Assembly (NCBI GenBank): GCA_964594985.1
Contig: CAZQNQ010000010.1
Coordinates: 87,791 to 151,790 of the forward strand
Reading direction: 5' to 3'
Source of the DNA: JADLHS01 sp964594985
GTDB taxonomy: Bacteria > Verrucomicrobiota > Verrucomicrobiia > Limisphaerales > JADLHS01
DNA length: 64,000 bases
The notes beneath the pieces were generated by a model. The model saw nothing but the letters and a program-made list of their open reading frames with translations, was not told the origin of the DNA and ran no database searches. The translations under genes were made by a program, and so were the position numbers. This document shows positions 7,966-15,814 of the stretch, in pieces. Position 1 is the stretch's first letter; every line of letters starts with the position of its first letter.

Positions 7966-8642
7966 TCGACTTTCGCGCGGCTGTTTTCGCTGACGATGTT
8001 CACGATCTCGTTGGCGGCGCGTTCCATGTCGGTGACGATGGCGTTCACGCGGCTGACGAGATAGTTGTAGCCGGCATGGACGGGAATGGCGACGGCCAAT
8101 CCGGCGGCACAGCAGATCAACGCCTGCCCGACGCCTTGCGACATCAGCGTGCTGTTGGCGTAGAGCGCCTGACCCTGGAGTACGCCAAAGGTCTTGATGA
8201 AACCCAGCACCGTGCCGAGCAAACCGAGCAGCGGCGCGAGTTGCGCGATGGTGGCGAGGAGATCGAGGCGTTTCTCCAGGCGCGGCACTTCGGCGAGGCC
8301 AGCTTCTTCGAGGGATTCGCGGACGCGCTCACGGCCGAAGTCGCGATTGAGGATGGCCGTTTTCACCAGTCGCGCGACCGGGCCGGGAGTGGCGTCGCAG
8401 ATGGAGATGGCTTCGACAAGATTGTCGCGCTTGATGACGGTGCGGACGCCGTTGAGGAATTCGGTGGAATTGATCTGGGCGCGATGGCAGTGCAGCGCGC
8501 GTTCGATGAAGATGACGATGCCCGCCGCGCCCGCAAAGATGATGACCCAGAGAATGGGCGCATCCGCGAGCTTGAAGGATTCAATCCCCGTGGCGGCGGC
8601 AAACATTGTCGTGGTAACGCCGTTGACCAGTAGATTCGGCAT
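7962..8642 (-). CDS. MotA/TolQ/ExbB family proton-channel protein
   Basis: 226 residues from the ATG at 8642; an upstream in-frame start at 8684 adds 14 residues in repeat-like sequence. There are three hydrophobic segments: about 30-50 (ILWVIIFAGAAGIVIFIERAL) and two in the C-terminal half (IAQLAPLLGLLGTVLGFIKTF and VGQALICCAAGLAVAIPVHAGYNYL). The GLLGTV.G.I..F motif is the ExbB/TolQ signature. It is the first gene of a leftward operon exbB-exbD-tonB-like-zinc ribbon. Confidence 0.9.
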   Translation of the reverse strand: MPNLLVNGVTTTMFAAATGIESFKLADAPILWVIIFAGAAGIVIFIERALHCHRAQINSTEFLNGVRTVIKRDNLVEAISICDATPGPVARLVKTAILNRDFGRERVRESLEEAGLAEVPRLEKRLDLLATIAQLAPLLGLLGTVLGFIKTFGVLQGQALYANSTLMSQGVGQALICCAAGLAVAIPVHAGYNYLVSRVNAIVTDMERAANEIVNIVSENSRAKVE

Positions 8643-8664
8643 GCCGGATTTATAGGCTTTCGCG

Positions 8665-8800
8665 GGGGAAGTTCCAAGTTCCAAGTTGGCGCACAGATTT
8701 TGTTGCAGGTTAAAAGTTGCAGGTTGCAGGTGGAAGAGGCGCCGCGTGGTTCAACTTGCAACCAGCAACCTTCAACTTGCAACCCACCCACCCCCGCTTT
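8665..8800. repeat. Low-complexity 'ttgcaggtt / ttcaacttgcaac' repeat
   Basis: The divergent gap between exbB and the next rightward gene contains runs such as gttccaagttccaagtt, then caggttaaaagttgcaggtt and, after a short spacer, the complement caacttgcaaccagcaacc. Related heptamer-rich text recurs at 41110-41220, 58400-58460 and inside the integron integrase (59400-59485). Confidence 0.55.
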
Positions 8801-8840
8801 CCGGCTTGATTCCACGGAGTTTCGTCCGAATCCTTTGCCT

Positions 8841-9221
8841 ATGGAAAAACCTGATCAGTTGCGCGAGCTGTGGCGGATGCAAGACGCTTTGAACAAACGC
8901 ATCGGCGTCATGACCGATGGCATGAGCGACGAGGACAAGGCCAAGTGGCTGCTCAACTACTCGCGCGCCATGACGCAGGAGATCGCCGAACTGGTGGACA
9001 GCGTGCCGTGGAAATGGTGGGCCAAGTATCAGAAGTTCGACGAGCAGAACGCGCGCGTCGAGGTCGTGGACCTGTTCCATTTCCTCATCAGCATGGCGCA
9101 GGTGCTCGGCATGAGCGCGGACGACGTGTTCAATGCCTACATCAAAAAGAACGAGGTGAATTTCAAGCGACAGGAAACCGGGTATCACACCAAGGACGAA
9201 CACGACTCGAAACACATTTAA
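8841..9221 (+). CDS. dUTPase/MazG-like nucleotide pyrophosphohydrolase
   Basis: 126 residues, all helical. The motifs EIAELVDSVPWKWW (about 53-66) and VEVVDLFHFLISMAQVLGMSADDV (about 77-100) supply the EXXE and EXXD acidic pairs that bind magnesium in dimeric dUTPases and related all-alpha NTP pyrophosphatases, followed by YIKKNEVNFKRQ. A role in removing dUTP or another nucleoside triphosphate is inferred from the family. The ATG at 8841 is preferred because the longer frame runs through repeat DNA. Confidence 0.8.
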   Translation: MEKPDQLRELWRMQDALNKRIGVMTDGMSDEDKAKWLLNYSRAMTQEIAELVDSVPWKWWAKYQKFDEQNARVEVVDLFHFLISMAQVLGMSADDVFNAYIKKNEVNFKRQETGYHTKDEHDSKHI

Positions 9222-9248
9222 GCCGGTTCGCGGGACCGCTGAACTCGC

Positions 9249-9626
9249 ATGAATCCCCTGGAAGATTTAGCGCAGGTCGGCGATTGCGCGTTTTTCCGCC
9301 CACAGGGACTGGCCCCCGGGCCGGAACGGTTGAAACAACTGTTGCAGGTCGTCGCGCTGGCCCACGCACGGCAGATCCCCAAGTTGGTGGTGAATCTGAC
9401 CGGCTTGGAAAATGTGCGGATGCCCAATGTCGCGGAGCGGTATTTCATCATGCGCGAGTTGGCCGCCGTGGCGAAAGGCGCGGTGAAGATCGCGTTTGTG
9501 CTGCCGCCGCATTTGATCGGGGACAAGTTCGGCATCCTGGTCGGAAAAAACGCCGGCCTGACGAGCGAGGTGTTCACCGATGAAGCGGAGGCGGTCGCGT
9601 GGCTGAACTCCGCGCCGGAAAAATGA
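9249..9626 (+). CDS. STAS/SpoIIAA-like small protein
   Basis: 125 residues with an alternating beta/alpha pattern: KLVVNLTGLENVRM, then FIMRELAAVAKGAVKIAFVLPPHLIGDKFGILVGKNAGLTSEVFTDEAEAVAWL. The C-terminal FTDEAEAVAWL is common in STAS-domain and SpoIIAA-like proteins of environmental bacteria. No phosphorylatable Ser is clear at the usual position. It lies 28 bases after the pyrophosphohydrolase gene on the same strand. Function unknown. Confidence 0.6.
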   Translation: MNPLEDLAQVGDCAFFRPQGLAPGPERLKQLLQVVALAHARQIPKLVVNLTGLENVRMPNVAERYFIMRELAAVAKGAVKIAFVLPPHLIGDKFGILVGKNAGLTSEVFTDEAEAVAWLNSAPEK

Positions 9627-9689
9627 TTCTTAGTCGCTAGCGGTCAGAATTTTTCTCGGCAACCATGGTTTAACCCTTACCATCGCGCC

Positions 9690-10331
9690 ATGAGCAAAGC
9701 TGCCGCCAAACTCGCCGCGCCCAAAGCATCTGTCCCGCCACGCTGGCGCAAAGAGGTGGCCAGCATCCTCATCACTGACAGGATGCTCGCCAAACGCATC
9801 GCCGAACTGGGCCGCGAAATCGAACGCGACTTTGCCGGGCGCGACATGGTCGTTGTATCGTTGCTCAATGGCACGGTGATGTTCATCGGCGATCTCATCC
9901 GGCATCTCTCGCATCCGCTGCGCTTGGATTTCATCGGCGTGTCGAGCTACGGCAAGGGCACAGAGTCTGGCGACCTGGTGTTCACCAAGGAACTGCGGCT
10001 CGATGTGAAGGGTCGTGATGTACTGCTCGTGGATGACATCCTCGACACGGGCCGGACGTTGCGTCGCGTGCTGGAAAAGCTTTGCCTGCTCGGACCGAAA
10101 CGGATTCGCACCTGTGTCTTGTTAGATAAGCCGGCCCGGCGCGTGGAGCGAGTGACGGCGGACTACATCGGCTTCACGATTCCCGACCAGTTCGTGGTCG
10201 GCTACGGATTGGATTTCGCCGAGAAGTATCGCAACCTGCCGTTCGTCGGCGTGTTGAAACCGGAAATGTATTCCAGCCCGAAACCCAAAGTGCCGGCCCA
10301 AAAGACCAAACGCACCAAAGCCGCGAAGTGA
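9690..10331 (+). CDS. hpt: Hypoxanthine phosphoribosyltransferase
   Basis: 213 residues. The PRPP-binding loop is clear: VLLVDDILDTGRTL at about residues 111-124, preceded by VVVSLLNGTVMFIGDLIRHL and FIGVSSYGKGTESGDL (the flexible loop) and followed by RTCVLLDKPARR and DYIGFTIPDQFVVGYGLDFAEKYRNLPF, the HGPRT C-terminal signature. It salvages hypoxanthine and guanine to IMP and GMP in the cytoplasm. The first ~25 residues and the Lys/Pro-rich last 25 residues are extensions beyond the usual ~180-residue enzyme. Confidence 0.93.
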   Translation: MSKAAAKLAAPKASVPPRWRKEVASILITDRMLAKRIAELGREIERDFAGRDMVVVSLLNGTVMFIGDLIRHLSHPLRLDFIGVSSYGKGTESGDLVFTKELRLDVKGRDVLLVDDILDTGRTLRRVLEKLCLLGPKRIRTCVLLDKPARRVERVTADYIGFTIPDQFVVGYGLDFAEKYRNLPFVGVLKPEMYSSPKPKVPAQKTKRTKAAK

Positions 10332-10375
10332 GTTGGCCTTTGCGTCCGTCGCGTCCTTGGCGTGAGAAACAGTTC

Positions 10376-10621
10376 ATGCAAATCCGTGTTCAATTCTATT
10401 CCTACTTCAAGGAACTGACCGGCTGTGCGGAAGCCACCGAAACCCTCGCCGCTGGCGCGACGCTCGGCGCATTGCACGATCAACTCATGGCGCGCTTTTC
10501 GAAACTCGGCGCGATGAAAAAGTCCACCCTGCTCGCCGTAGGCGTGGATTATCAACCTCGTGATTACATGCTGCAAGACGGCGATGAAGTGTCGCTGTTC
10601 CCACCGGTGCAAGGCGGATGA
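10376..10621 (+). CDS. moaD: Molybdopterin synthase small subunit MoaD
   Basis: 81 residues with the ubiquitin-like MoaD fold pattern, starting MQIRVQFYSYFKELTG and ending in the diagnostic GG (LFPPVQGG), the C-terminus that is adenylated and converted to a thiocarboxylate. The ATG at 10376 is chosen over the longer frame because the upstream text is a repeat remnant. It is followed 33 bases downstream by moaE. Together they insert sulfur into cPMP to make molybdopterin, which fits the molybdate uptake genes at 33-38 kb. Confidence 0.9.
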   Translation: MQIRVQFYSYFKELTGCAEATETLAAGATLGALHDQLMARFSKLGAMKKSTLLAVGVDYQPRDYMLQDGDEVSLFPPVQGG

Positions 10622-10654
10622 GATGAATGCGGAGTGCGGAGTGTTGATTGCGGA

Positions 10655-11041
10655 ATGAAGAGGCAACTGACCATCACCAGCGAACCCATTGACGAAGCGG
10701 CGTTGCTTTCCCAGCGTCAGATGTCGGCGGGCATGGGCGCGGTCGTGAACTTTCTCGGCGTGGTGCGCGGCAGTGAGGACGGCAAACCCATCTCCGCCAT
10801 CGAATACGAGGCGTTCGAGAAAATGGTGGCCCACCAATTCAACCTGCTGTTCGACGACATGGCGAAGAATTGGCCGATCGAATCGGTGCGTCTGGTGCAT
10901 CGCGTCGGCGTGGTGAAGGTGAACGAACCATCGCTGTGGGTGGAGATCGTTGCGCCGCATCGGGGCGAAGCGTTCGCGGCGTGCCAGTGGCTGGTTGACG
11001 AGATGAAACGCGTCGTGCCGATCTGGAAGCAGCCGATTTAG
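10655..11041 (+). CDS. moaE: Molybdopterin synthase catalytic subunit MoaE
   Basis: 128 residues. Family marks are GAVVNFLGVVRGSEDGKPISAIEYEAFEKMV at about 27-57, the catalytic region VRLVHRVGVVKVNEPSLWVEIVAPHRGEAFAACQWLVDEMKRVVPIWKQ with the conserved HR.G, and the essential late Lys residues. It joins two MoaD thiocarboxylates with cPMP to form molybdopterin. It sits directly after moaD; the other Moco genes are not in the window. Confidence 0.92.
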   Translation: MKRQLTITSEPIDEAALLSQRQMSAGMGAVVNFLGVVRGSEDGKPISAIEYEAFEKMVAHQFNLLFDDMAKNWPIESVRLVHRVGVVKVNEPSLWVEIVAPHRGEAFAACQWLVDEMKRVVPIWKQPI

Positions 11042-11043
11042 TT

Positions 11044-11135
11044 CAACCACAGATGGCCACGGATAAACACGGATGAAAACAGTTCGCGTAACCGCCTTCC
11101 AAAATCCGTGTCCATCTGTGTCCATCCGTGGTTAA
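11044..11135. repeat. AACCACGGAT-type inverted repeat
   Basis: The left arm reads aaccacagatggccacggat and the right arm gtgtccatccgtggttaa. It is the same type as the outer unit at 5001-5155 and resembles the pair at 32246-32362. It lies between moaE and the nucleoside transporter gene. Confidence 0.65.
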
Positions 11136-11208
11136 TTTTAGTTCGTGGCTGACGCGCAGATCACTCGCCCCTCGACTCTCGTCCCTCAACCCTTTACCGT
11201 GCCCACCC

Positions 11209-12453
11209 ATGCAACTCAAGCTGATCAGTTTGCTGGGACTGCTGGTGTTCGTTGGAATGGCGTGGGCAATCTCTTCCAACCGGAAACAGATCCCGTGGCG
11301 CACGGTGCTCTGGGGGCTGGGGCTGCAGTTTCTCTTTGGCTTTCTCATTTTGAAGACCACGCCGGGCGAGCGCGTATTTGATTTCTGCCAACGCGGCGTG
11401 ACCAAACTGATCGGGTTTGCGGATGAAGGTTCAAAAATGGTTTTTGGGCCGCTGGCCAATGGGGATTTGCTCTCGGAAAAACTTGGGCCGGGCAACGGCT
11501 TCATTTTCGTCATCACCGTCACGGCGACCATCATTCTTGTCGCGGCGCTATCCTCGCTGCTTTACCACTACGGCATTCTGCAACTCGTGGTGCGCGGCAC
11601 GGCGTGGGTGATGCAACGGCTCATGCGCACCAGCGGCAGTGAAAGCCTCGCGGCGGCGGCCAACATCTTCATGGGCCAGACCGAAGCGCCGCTCGTCATC
11701 CGCCCATATCTGCCCACGATGACGCGGAGCGAAATCCTCGCCTTGATGACCGGCGGCATGGCGACGATTGCCGGCGGCGTGCTGGCGGCCTATGTCTCGT
11801 TCGGCATTTCCGCCGGCCACTTGCTGACCGCCTCGGTGATGAGCGCGCCAGCGGCGTTGTTGATCGCAAAAGTGATGTTGCCCGAAACGGAGAAAAGCGA
11901 AACCGCCGCCGGGGCTGCGGCGAAAATCCCACGCGAGACGACGAACGGCCTCGATGCGCTGTGTCGCGGCGCAAGCGAGGGAATGATGCTGGCAATCAAT
12001 GTCATGGCCATGCTCATCGCGTTCGTGGCGGTGGTGGCGCTGGCGAATTATCTGATCGGGTTGGGGCTGCGACAGTTCGGCTACACCGGCAACACGCCGC
12101 TGCAAACGCTGTTCGGCTGGGTGAACGCGCCGTTCGCCTGGCTGATGGGCGTGCCGTGGAAGGATTGCCAGGCGATCGGCAGCATTTTGGGCGAACGCAT
12201 CGTCATCAACGAATTCGTCGGTTACTTGAGCCTGAGCAAGATGGCGACGGACCTCGACCCGCGCAGCTACACGCTGGCGACGTATGCGCTCTGCGGCTTT
12301 GCGAATTTTTCCAGCATCGCAATCCAGATCGGCGGCATCGGTTCGCTCGCACCGACGCGGCGGGCGGATCTGGCAAAACTTGGCTTGCGCGCGATGGTGG
12401 GCGGATTGCTGGCAAGTTACTTAACAGCGACGATTGCCGGGATTTTGATATGA
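11209..12453 (+). CDS. NupC/CNT family nucleoside transporter
   Basis: 414 residues with about nine hydrophobic segments. CNT marks are the N-terminal gate MQLKLISLLGLLVFVGMAWAISSNR, the segment GTAWVMQRLMRTSGSESLAAAANIFMGQTEAPLVIRPYL that contains the G.ESL.AA.N.F.GQTEAP motif, and NEFVGYLSL with YALCGFANFSSIAIQIGGIGSLAP, the second substrate-binding half. It would import nucleosides with sodium or protons across the inner membrane, which fits the nearby hpt salvage gene. The stop overlaps the next ATG by 4 bases. Confidence 0.92.
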   Translation: MQLKLISLLGLLVFVGMAWAISSNRKQIPWRTVLWGLGLQFLFGFLILKTTPGERVFDFCQRGVTKLIGFADEGSKMVFGPLANGDLLSEKLGPGNGFIFVITVTATIILVAALSSLLYHYGILQLVVRGTAWVMQRLMRTSGSESLAAAANIFMGQTEAPLVIRPYLPTMTRSEILALMTGGMATIAGGVLAAYVSFGISAGHLLTASVMSAPAALLIAKVMLPETEKSETAAGAAAKIPRETTNGLDALCRGASEGMMLAINVMAMLIAFVAVVALANYLIGLGLRQFGYTGNTPLQTLFGWVNAPFAWLMGVPWKDCQAIGSILGERIVINEFVGYLSLSKMATDLDPRSYTLATYALCGFANFSSIAIQIGGIGSLAPTRRADLAKLGLRAMVGGLLASYLTATIAGILI

Positions 12454-13526
12454 AAACAGACTTCTGGGGCAAAATGTCGGATGAGTATCTCAAGGATAAT
12501 CCTGAGCCTCCTCCGTTGACGGATACATCGCTTGCAGCATTTGAGCAACGAGCTGGGCTTAAACTGCCGAAGATGCTGACGGATTTACTGCGAGTCAAAA
12601 ATGGTGGCCTGCTCCAAAACACGGATTTTCGCTTCCATGGCAAGGGATATGAGGTGACTTACATCAAAGCTGTCGCGTCCGATGATTCGTATGATTCGAT
12701 CAGGTCGTATACGAGCATTTTGAGTGACACAGACTCGGTCGAAACCAGGGAGCAATTACAAGGCATCATGGGTCCGCTCAACAAGCTTCTCTACGTTGCC
12801 GAACCCTCTGGTTATCCTTTCGGCTATGTCCTCAACTACAACAAACTAAATTCGCATGGTGAGCCAACGATCTGGTGCATCGGATTGGAATTTGGGGAGC
12901 CACCCAGCGTTAAGCAGATCGCGGACTCATTCGCAGAATTTTTAGCCGGGCAGTATTTCGGAGACGAACTGCCCATTGTTGACCTAAAGGAAGCGGACAA
13001 ATACCGACTGGTCGCCAAGGGGGGATATGAAGGGCGATATGAGGGTGAACCTGAACCGGAACGCGGCGTTTTAAGCGGCTTGCCAGTTAAAGTTCGCTGG
13101 AAGATTTGTTCCCACCGAAACCGGCTGATCGTATTCCAGGACATTGACTGGGCCGGTCAAAAGGAGATTCGCCGCGAGGAAATCCACAAGGCTGCCCTGA
13201 CACTTGATTTTCCAGAGTTGGAAAGTTACGGCGTCGAATTAGAGCCGGAATTGGCAGAAATGATCCGTCCTGCGGTCGAGGTTGAGGTGATTTCCCAAAG
13301 CGAGATCCCGGTAATCCCCAAGATTTGGGTGCTGCTTCTGCACATTCAAATGGGCGATAAACGATGGGTGAAAACGGCCAGTTCGTCACTTTTTCAAGGA
13401 CGATGGAAGAATGAGAAATCAAAGATCCTTTATTCCTCGATCAAATCCGCGAGCCGATCTGAAGTGGAAAAGACCCTTCGGGCTGTCGCCGCCAGTTGCG
13501 CGGGGCTGCGACGCTGGTTTGGTTAA
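12450..13526 (+). CDS. SMI1/KNR4 family protein
   Basis: 358 residues from the ATG that overlaps the nupC stop. The first ~175 residues carry the SMI1/KNR4 pattern: LAAFEQRAGLKLPKMLTDLLRVKNGGLLQN, a GPL..LLYVAEPSGYPFGYVLNYNKL strand and WCIGLEFGEPPSVKQIADSFAEFLAGQ. The remaining ~180 residues are not recognised. SMI1 domains are common as immunity or binding modules near polymorphic toxins, but no toxin gene is adjacent, so that role is not claimed. Lower GC and different codon use than the neighbours suggest later acquisition. Confidence 0.75.
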   Translation: MKTDFWGKMSDEYLKDNPEPPPLTDTSLAAFEQRAGLKLPKMLTDLLRVKNGGLLQNTDFRFHGKGYEVTYIKAVASDDSYDSIRSYTSILSDTDSVETREQLQGIMGPLNKLLYVAEPSGYPFGYVLNYNKLNSHGEPTIWCIGLEFGEPPSVKQIADSFAEFLAGQYFGDELPIVDLKEADKYRLVAKGGYEGRYEGEPEPERGVLSGLPVKVRWKICSHRNRLIVFQDIDWAGQKEIRREEIHKAALTLDFPELESYGVELEPELAEMIRPAVEVEVISQSEIPVIPKIWVLLLHIQMGDKRWVKTASSSLFQGRWKNEKSKILYSSIKSASRSEVEKTLRAVAASCAGLRRWFG

Positions 13527-13575
13527 AAATCGGTTTCCGATTGAGCCCTTCCGCCGTCCGCGCTACAACTCCGCC

Positions 13576-13965
13576 ATGCTCAAGACCGGCATCCTCAATC
13601 CCCACATCCTCGACCTCCTCGCCCGCATCCGTCACACCAACACGCTCGTCATCGCGGATCGGGGTTTTCCGTTCTGGCCCGAGATCGAGACGGTGGACCT
13701 CTCGCTCGTGGACGATGTGCCGACGGTGTTTCAGGTGTTGAACGCCGTTCGCGCCCAATGCGTCATCGGCAAGGCCTGGATGGCGAAGGAATTCCTGCCG
13801 GCCAACAACAAACGCACGCAGACGCGGTATGTCACCGCTTTGAAGGGAGCGACCTTGAGTTTCGAGCCGCACGTGGACTTCAAGAAACGCGTGCCCCACG
13901 CCATCGGCCTGATCCGCACCGGCGACACGACGCAGTACGGGAACATCATCCTGGAGTCGGCGTAG
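13576..13965 (+). CDS. RbsD/FucU family sugar mutarotase-like protein
   Basis: 129 residues. The N-terminal MLKTGILNPHILDLLARIRHTNTLVIADRGFPFWP contains the catalytic-type His and the IADRGFP strand of the RbsD/FucU fold, and the C-terminal HAIGLIRTGDTTQYGNIILESA matches the conserved IRTGE..PYANIIL end. RbsD and FucU interconvert sugar anomers; the substrate cannot be told here. An upstream in-frame extension is rejected because it overlaps the SMI1 gene. It ends head-to-head with the leftward glycosyltransferase gene. Confidence 0.88.
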   Translation: MLKTGILNPHILDLLARIRHTNTLVIADRGFPFWPEIETVDLSLVDDVPTVFQVLNAVRAQCVIGKAWMAKEFLPANNKRTQTRYVTALKGATLSFEPHVDFKKRVPHAIGLIRTGDTTQYGNIILESA

Positions 13966-14793
13966 TCAGCCCTGGTTTTCGTCCTTGGGATTCCGGCGAG
14001 GCAATGGCGCGCGCAGCTTTCGATACAACCGGGTCTCCAACGGGCGGAGCGGACTGAGCCATTTGTAGAACGGGGAGTAAATCAATCGCACCCGGAAGGT
14101 GGAAAGAAACATCACCAGCGACGTGCGGAACAGGGACGATGTGACTTTCGACCCGATCTTGTCGGTCCATTCGGTGGGCACTTCCTTGACGGTGAAGCCG
14201 GCGCGCCGGAGCGAAACGATCAGATTCACGTCAAAGGCCAGATCCGCGATGCGCAGGCTGGAGTGGATCTTTTCCACGGCGGCGCGGCGCATGACTTTGC
14301 ACGGGCATTGGGTGTCCTTGATGTTCATCCAGAACAGCGATTGCACGACGAGATGGAAACAGCGGCTGGTGAACCGGCGCACCCACGGTTGCGCCTGGTG
14401 CAACACCGCACCGGGCAGCCAGCGCGAACCGATGATGCAATCCGCTTCGTTGAGACGTTTGGCCAGGGCATGAAACGCCGCCGGTGGCGTGGCCCCGTCG
14501 GCGTCCACGTAACCCACAATCTCCGCTTTTGACGCGAGCTTGAGTCCTTCGATAAGCGCCCCGCCCTTGCCGATGGGTTCGGGAAAATCCAGCAGGCTGA
14601 TGAACTTGAAGTCTAGGGTGACTGCTTCCACAACGCCCCGCGTGTTGTCGCGGCAACCGTTGAGCACGACGACGATCTGGAAGTCGCCCTGGTAATGGGC
14701 CTGAAAATAATGGCCGAGTTCGCGCAGCACCGGTCCGATGCGCGCTTCTTCGTTGTACGCTGGAATGAGCAACAGCAGACTAGGCTCAGGCAC
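13966..14793 (-). CDS. Family 2 glycosyltransferase (dolichyl-phosphate glucosyltransferase-like)
   Basis: 275 residues from GTG 14793; a TTG at 14808 would add five. The GT-A fold is clear: LLLLIPAYNEEARIGPVLREL at the start, VVVLNGCRDNTRGVVEA, GKGGALIEGLKLA, the metal-binding DADGATPP and IIGSRWLPGA. QCPCKVMRRAAVEKI and FDVNLIVSLRRAGFTVKEVPTEWTD match the ALG5/DPM1-like branch. It probably transfers a sugar from a nucleotide sugar to a polyprenyl phosphate at the inner membrane. No other glycan gene is adjacent. Confidence 0.87.
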   Translation of the reverse strand: MPEPSLLLLIPAYNEEARIGPVLRELGHYFQAHYQGDFQIVVVLNGCRDNTRGVVEAVTLDFKFISLLDFPEPIGKGGALIEGLKLASKAEIVGYVDADGATPPAAFHALAKRLNEADCIIGSRWLPGAVLHQAQPWVRRFTSRCFHLVVQSLFWMNIKDTQCPCKVMRRAAVEKIHSSLRIADLAFDVNLIVSLRRAGFTVKEVPTEWTDKIGSKVTSSLFRTSLVMFLSTFRVRLIYSPFYKWLSPLRPLETRLYRKLRAPLPRRNPKDENQG

Positions 14794-14902
14794 GCGGCTT
14801 TGTAGCAAGGGGCGGAGGAAAAGTCGAATCGCGAATCATCCGCGCGCCCGGGGCGCACCACGATTCCATCAATGAAAGGTGTGATTCAAACTGCCGTGCG
14901 CT

Positions 14903-14986
14903 CCGGCCTCTTAATCTTAATCTTTTTCGTAATCTTAATCTCCGGGCCAGAAGGATTAAGAAAAAGATTAGGATTAAGATTAAGAA
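14903..14986. repeat. TTAATC/GATTAA inverted repeat
   Basis: The left arm cttaatcttaatctttttcg and the right arm aagattaggattaagattaag surround a short GC-rich loop. The same element type is present twice near the integron (57527 and 58154). It occupies the gap between the glycosyltransferase gene and the DUF4149-like gene. Confidence 0.65.
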
Positions 14987-15020
14987 CCGGCCCGGCGAGC
15001 GGCAGTTCCAATCACACCCC

Positions 15021-15551
15021 TCAATGAAAAACGCTCTTGATGAAGCGGGGTTCGTTCTCCACCTGCGTCAACCGCCAGAAATAGACGGCGATGCCGCCGA
15101 GCATCAGCACGTTCACCGCTTGAAACACCCCCTCCCAGACCTGGAACTGCCGCCGGGCGGCCTCGGCTTGCGCGGCCGGTTGATTGGGGACGAACTGAGC
15201 GCGTTGCAACCTAGCCAGCTTGGGACACAACCACAGACTGCCGATCAGACTGCCGACGAATAGAGCCGTCAACAGCCCCGCCCAGAAGCGCCGGGGGAAA
15301 CGCCCCAGATACAACCATTCGGCGACCAAGTGCAGCCCGGCGAGGATCGCACAGAGGATTTGCAGATGATAAAACCGGGTGAAGATGATCTGCGTCAAAG
15401 CCCCGGAAACCTGGCTGAAGTATTGCGTCCCGATCAAGGCGACCGCCGCGCGCGAGTTCATCGCCACCAGCAACGCCGTGGAGCAAAACACCGCGCTGCC
15501 CAACCAGACGGCGGCATTGAGCATCCCGACAAAGCGAAGGAATCCGGTCAC
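15021..15551 (-). CDS. DUF4149-like integral membrane protein
   Basis: 176 residues from the GTG at 15551. The frame continues 63 codons upstream, but those codons read through the repeat element at 15614-15761 and are rejected. Four hydrophobic helices are visible: FLRFVGMLNAAVWLGSAVFCSTAL, FYHLQILCAILAGLHLVAEWLYL, FWAGLLTALFVGSLIGSLWL and VFQAVNVLMLGGIAVYFWRL. The G....VWLG...F motif in helix 1 is seen in DUF4149 proteins. Function unknown. Confidence 0.7.
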   Translation of the reverse strand: MTGFLRFVGMLNAAVWLGSAVFCSTALLVAMNSRAAVALIGTQYFSQVSGALTQIIFTRFYHLQILCAILAGLHLVAEWLYLGRFPRRFWAGLLTALFVGSLIGSLWLCPKLARLQRAQFVPNQPAAQAEAARRQFQVWEGVFQAVNVLMLGGIAVYFWRLTQVENEPRFIKSVFH

Positions 15552-15613
15552 GCGGCAACCGTAGAAACATTCCCCCGCCCTGCCAAGCCCGGATGTTGCA
15601 CCCGCGCCCGGAC

Positions 15614-15761
15614 CTAGAACGGTTTTCAAAAAAATGTTGGAAACAAAATCCCCCCACCCGGCCTGGCGGCCACCCTCTCCCCATCGGATGGGGAGAGGGC
15701 CGGGGTGAGGGGCGTTTCGCAAAGCGGGAGTTTTCAACATTCATTTTGGGGTACGCTCTAA
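15614..15761. repeat. 148-bp MITE-like element (family TTAGAAC...CTCTAA)
   Basis: It starts ctagaacggttttcaaaaaa and ends gggtacgctctaa, with a CTCTCCCC/GGGGAGAG palindrome in the middle. Copies of almost the same length with better-preserved ends are at 33491-33638 and 46034-46180, and a longer one in the other orientation at 41044-41340. No coding capacity. Confidence 0.65.
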
Positions 15762-15793
15762 AAGAAAAAGCCCCGGCGCTAACCGGGGCTTTC
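15760..15793 (-). terminator. Rho-independent terminator of the korAB operon
   Basis: On the minus strand a perfect 10-bp stem (arms aaagccccgg and ccggggcttt, 15767-15792) with a 6-base loop is followed by a T-rich run (complement of 15760-15769). It lies 22 bases after the korB stop. Confidence 0.85.
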
Positions 15794-15814
15794 GCGGATC
15801 GTGGTCGTTGCGGA

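Noticed and set aside
11961..12449. A long N-terminal extension for the SMI1/KNR4 gene
   Set aside because: It overlaps the nucleoside transporter in another frame; the ATG at 12450 overlaps the transporter stop in the usual ATGA way.
12450..13526. A toxin-immunity pair for the SMI1/KNR4 protein
   Set aside because: No toxin-like gene or secretion-linked domain is adjacent, so immunity is not supported.
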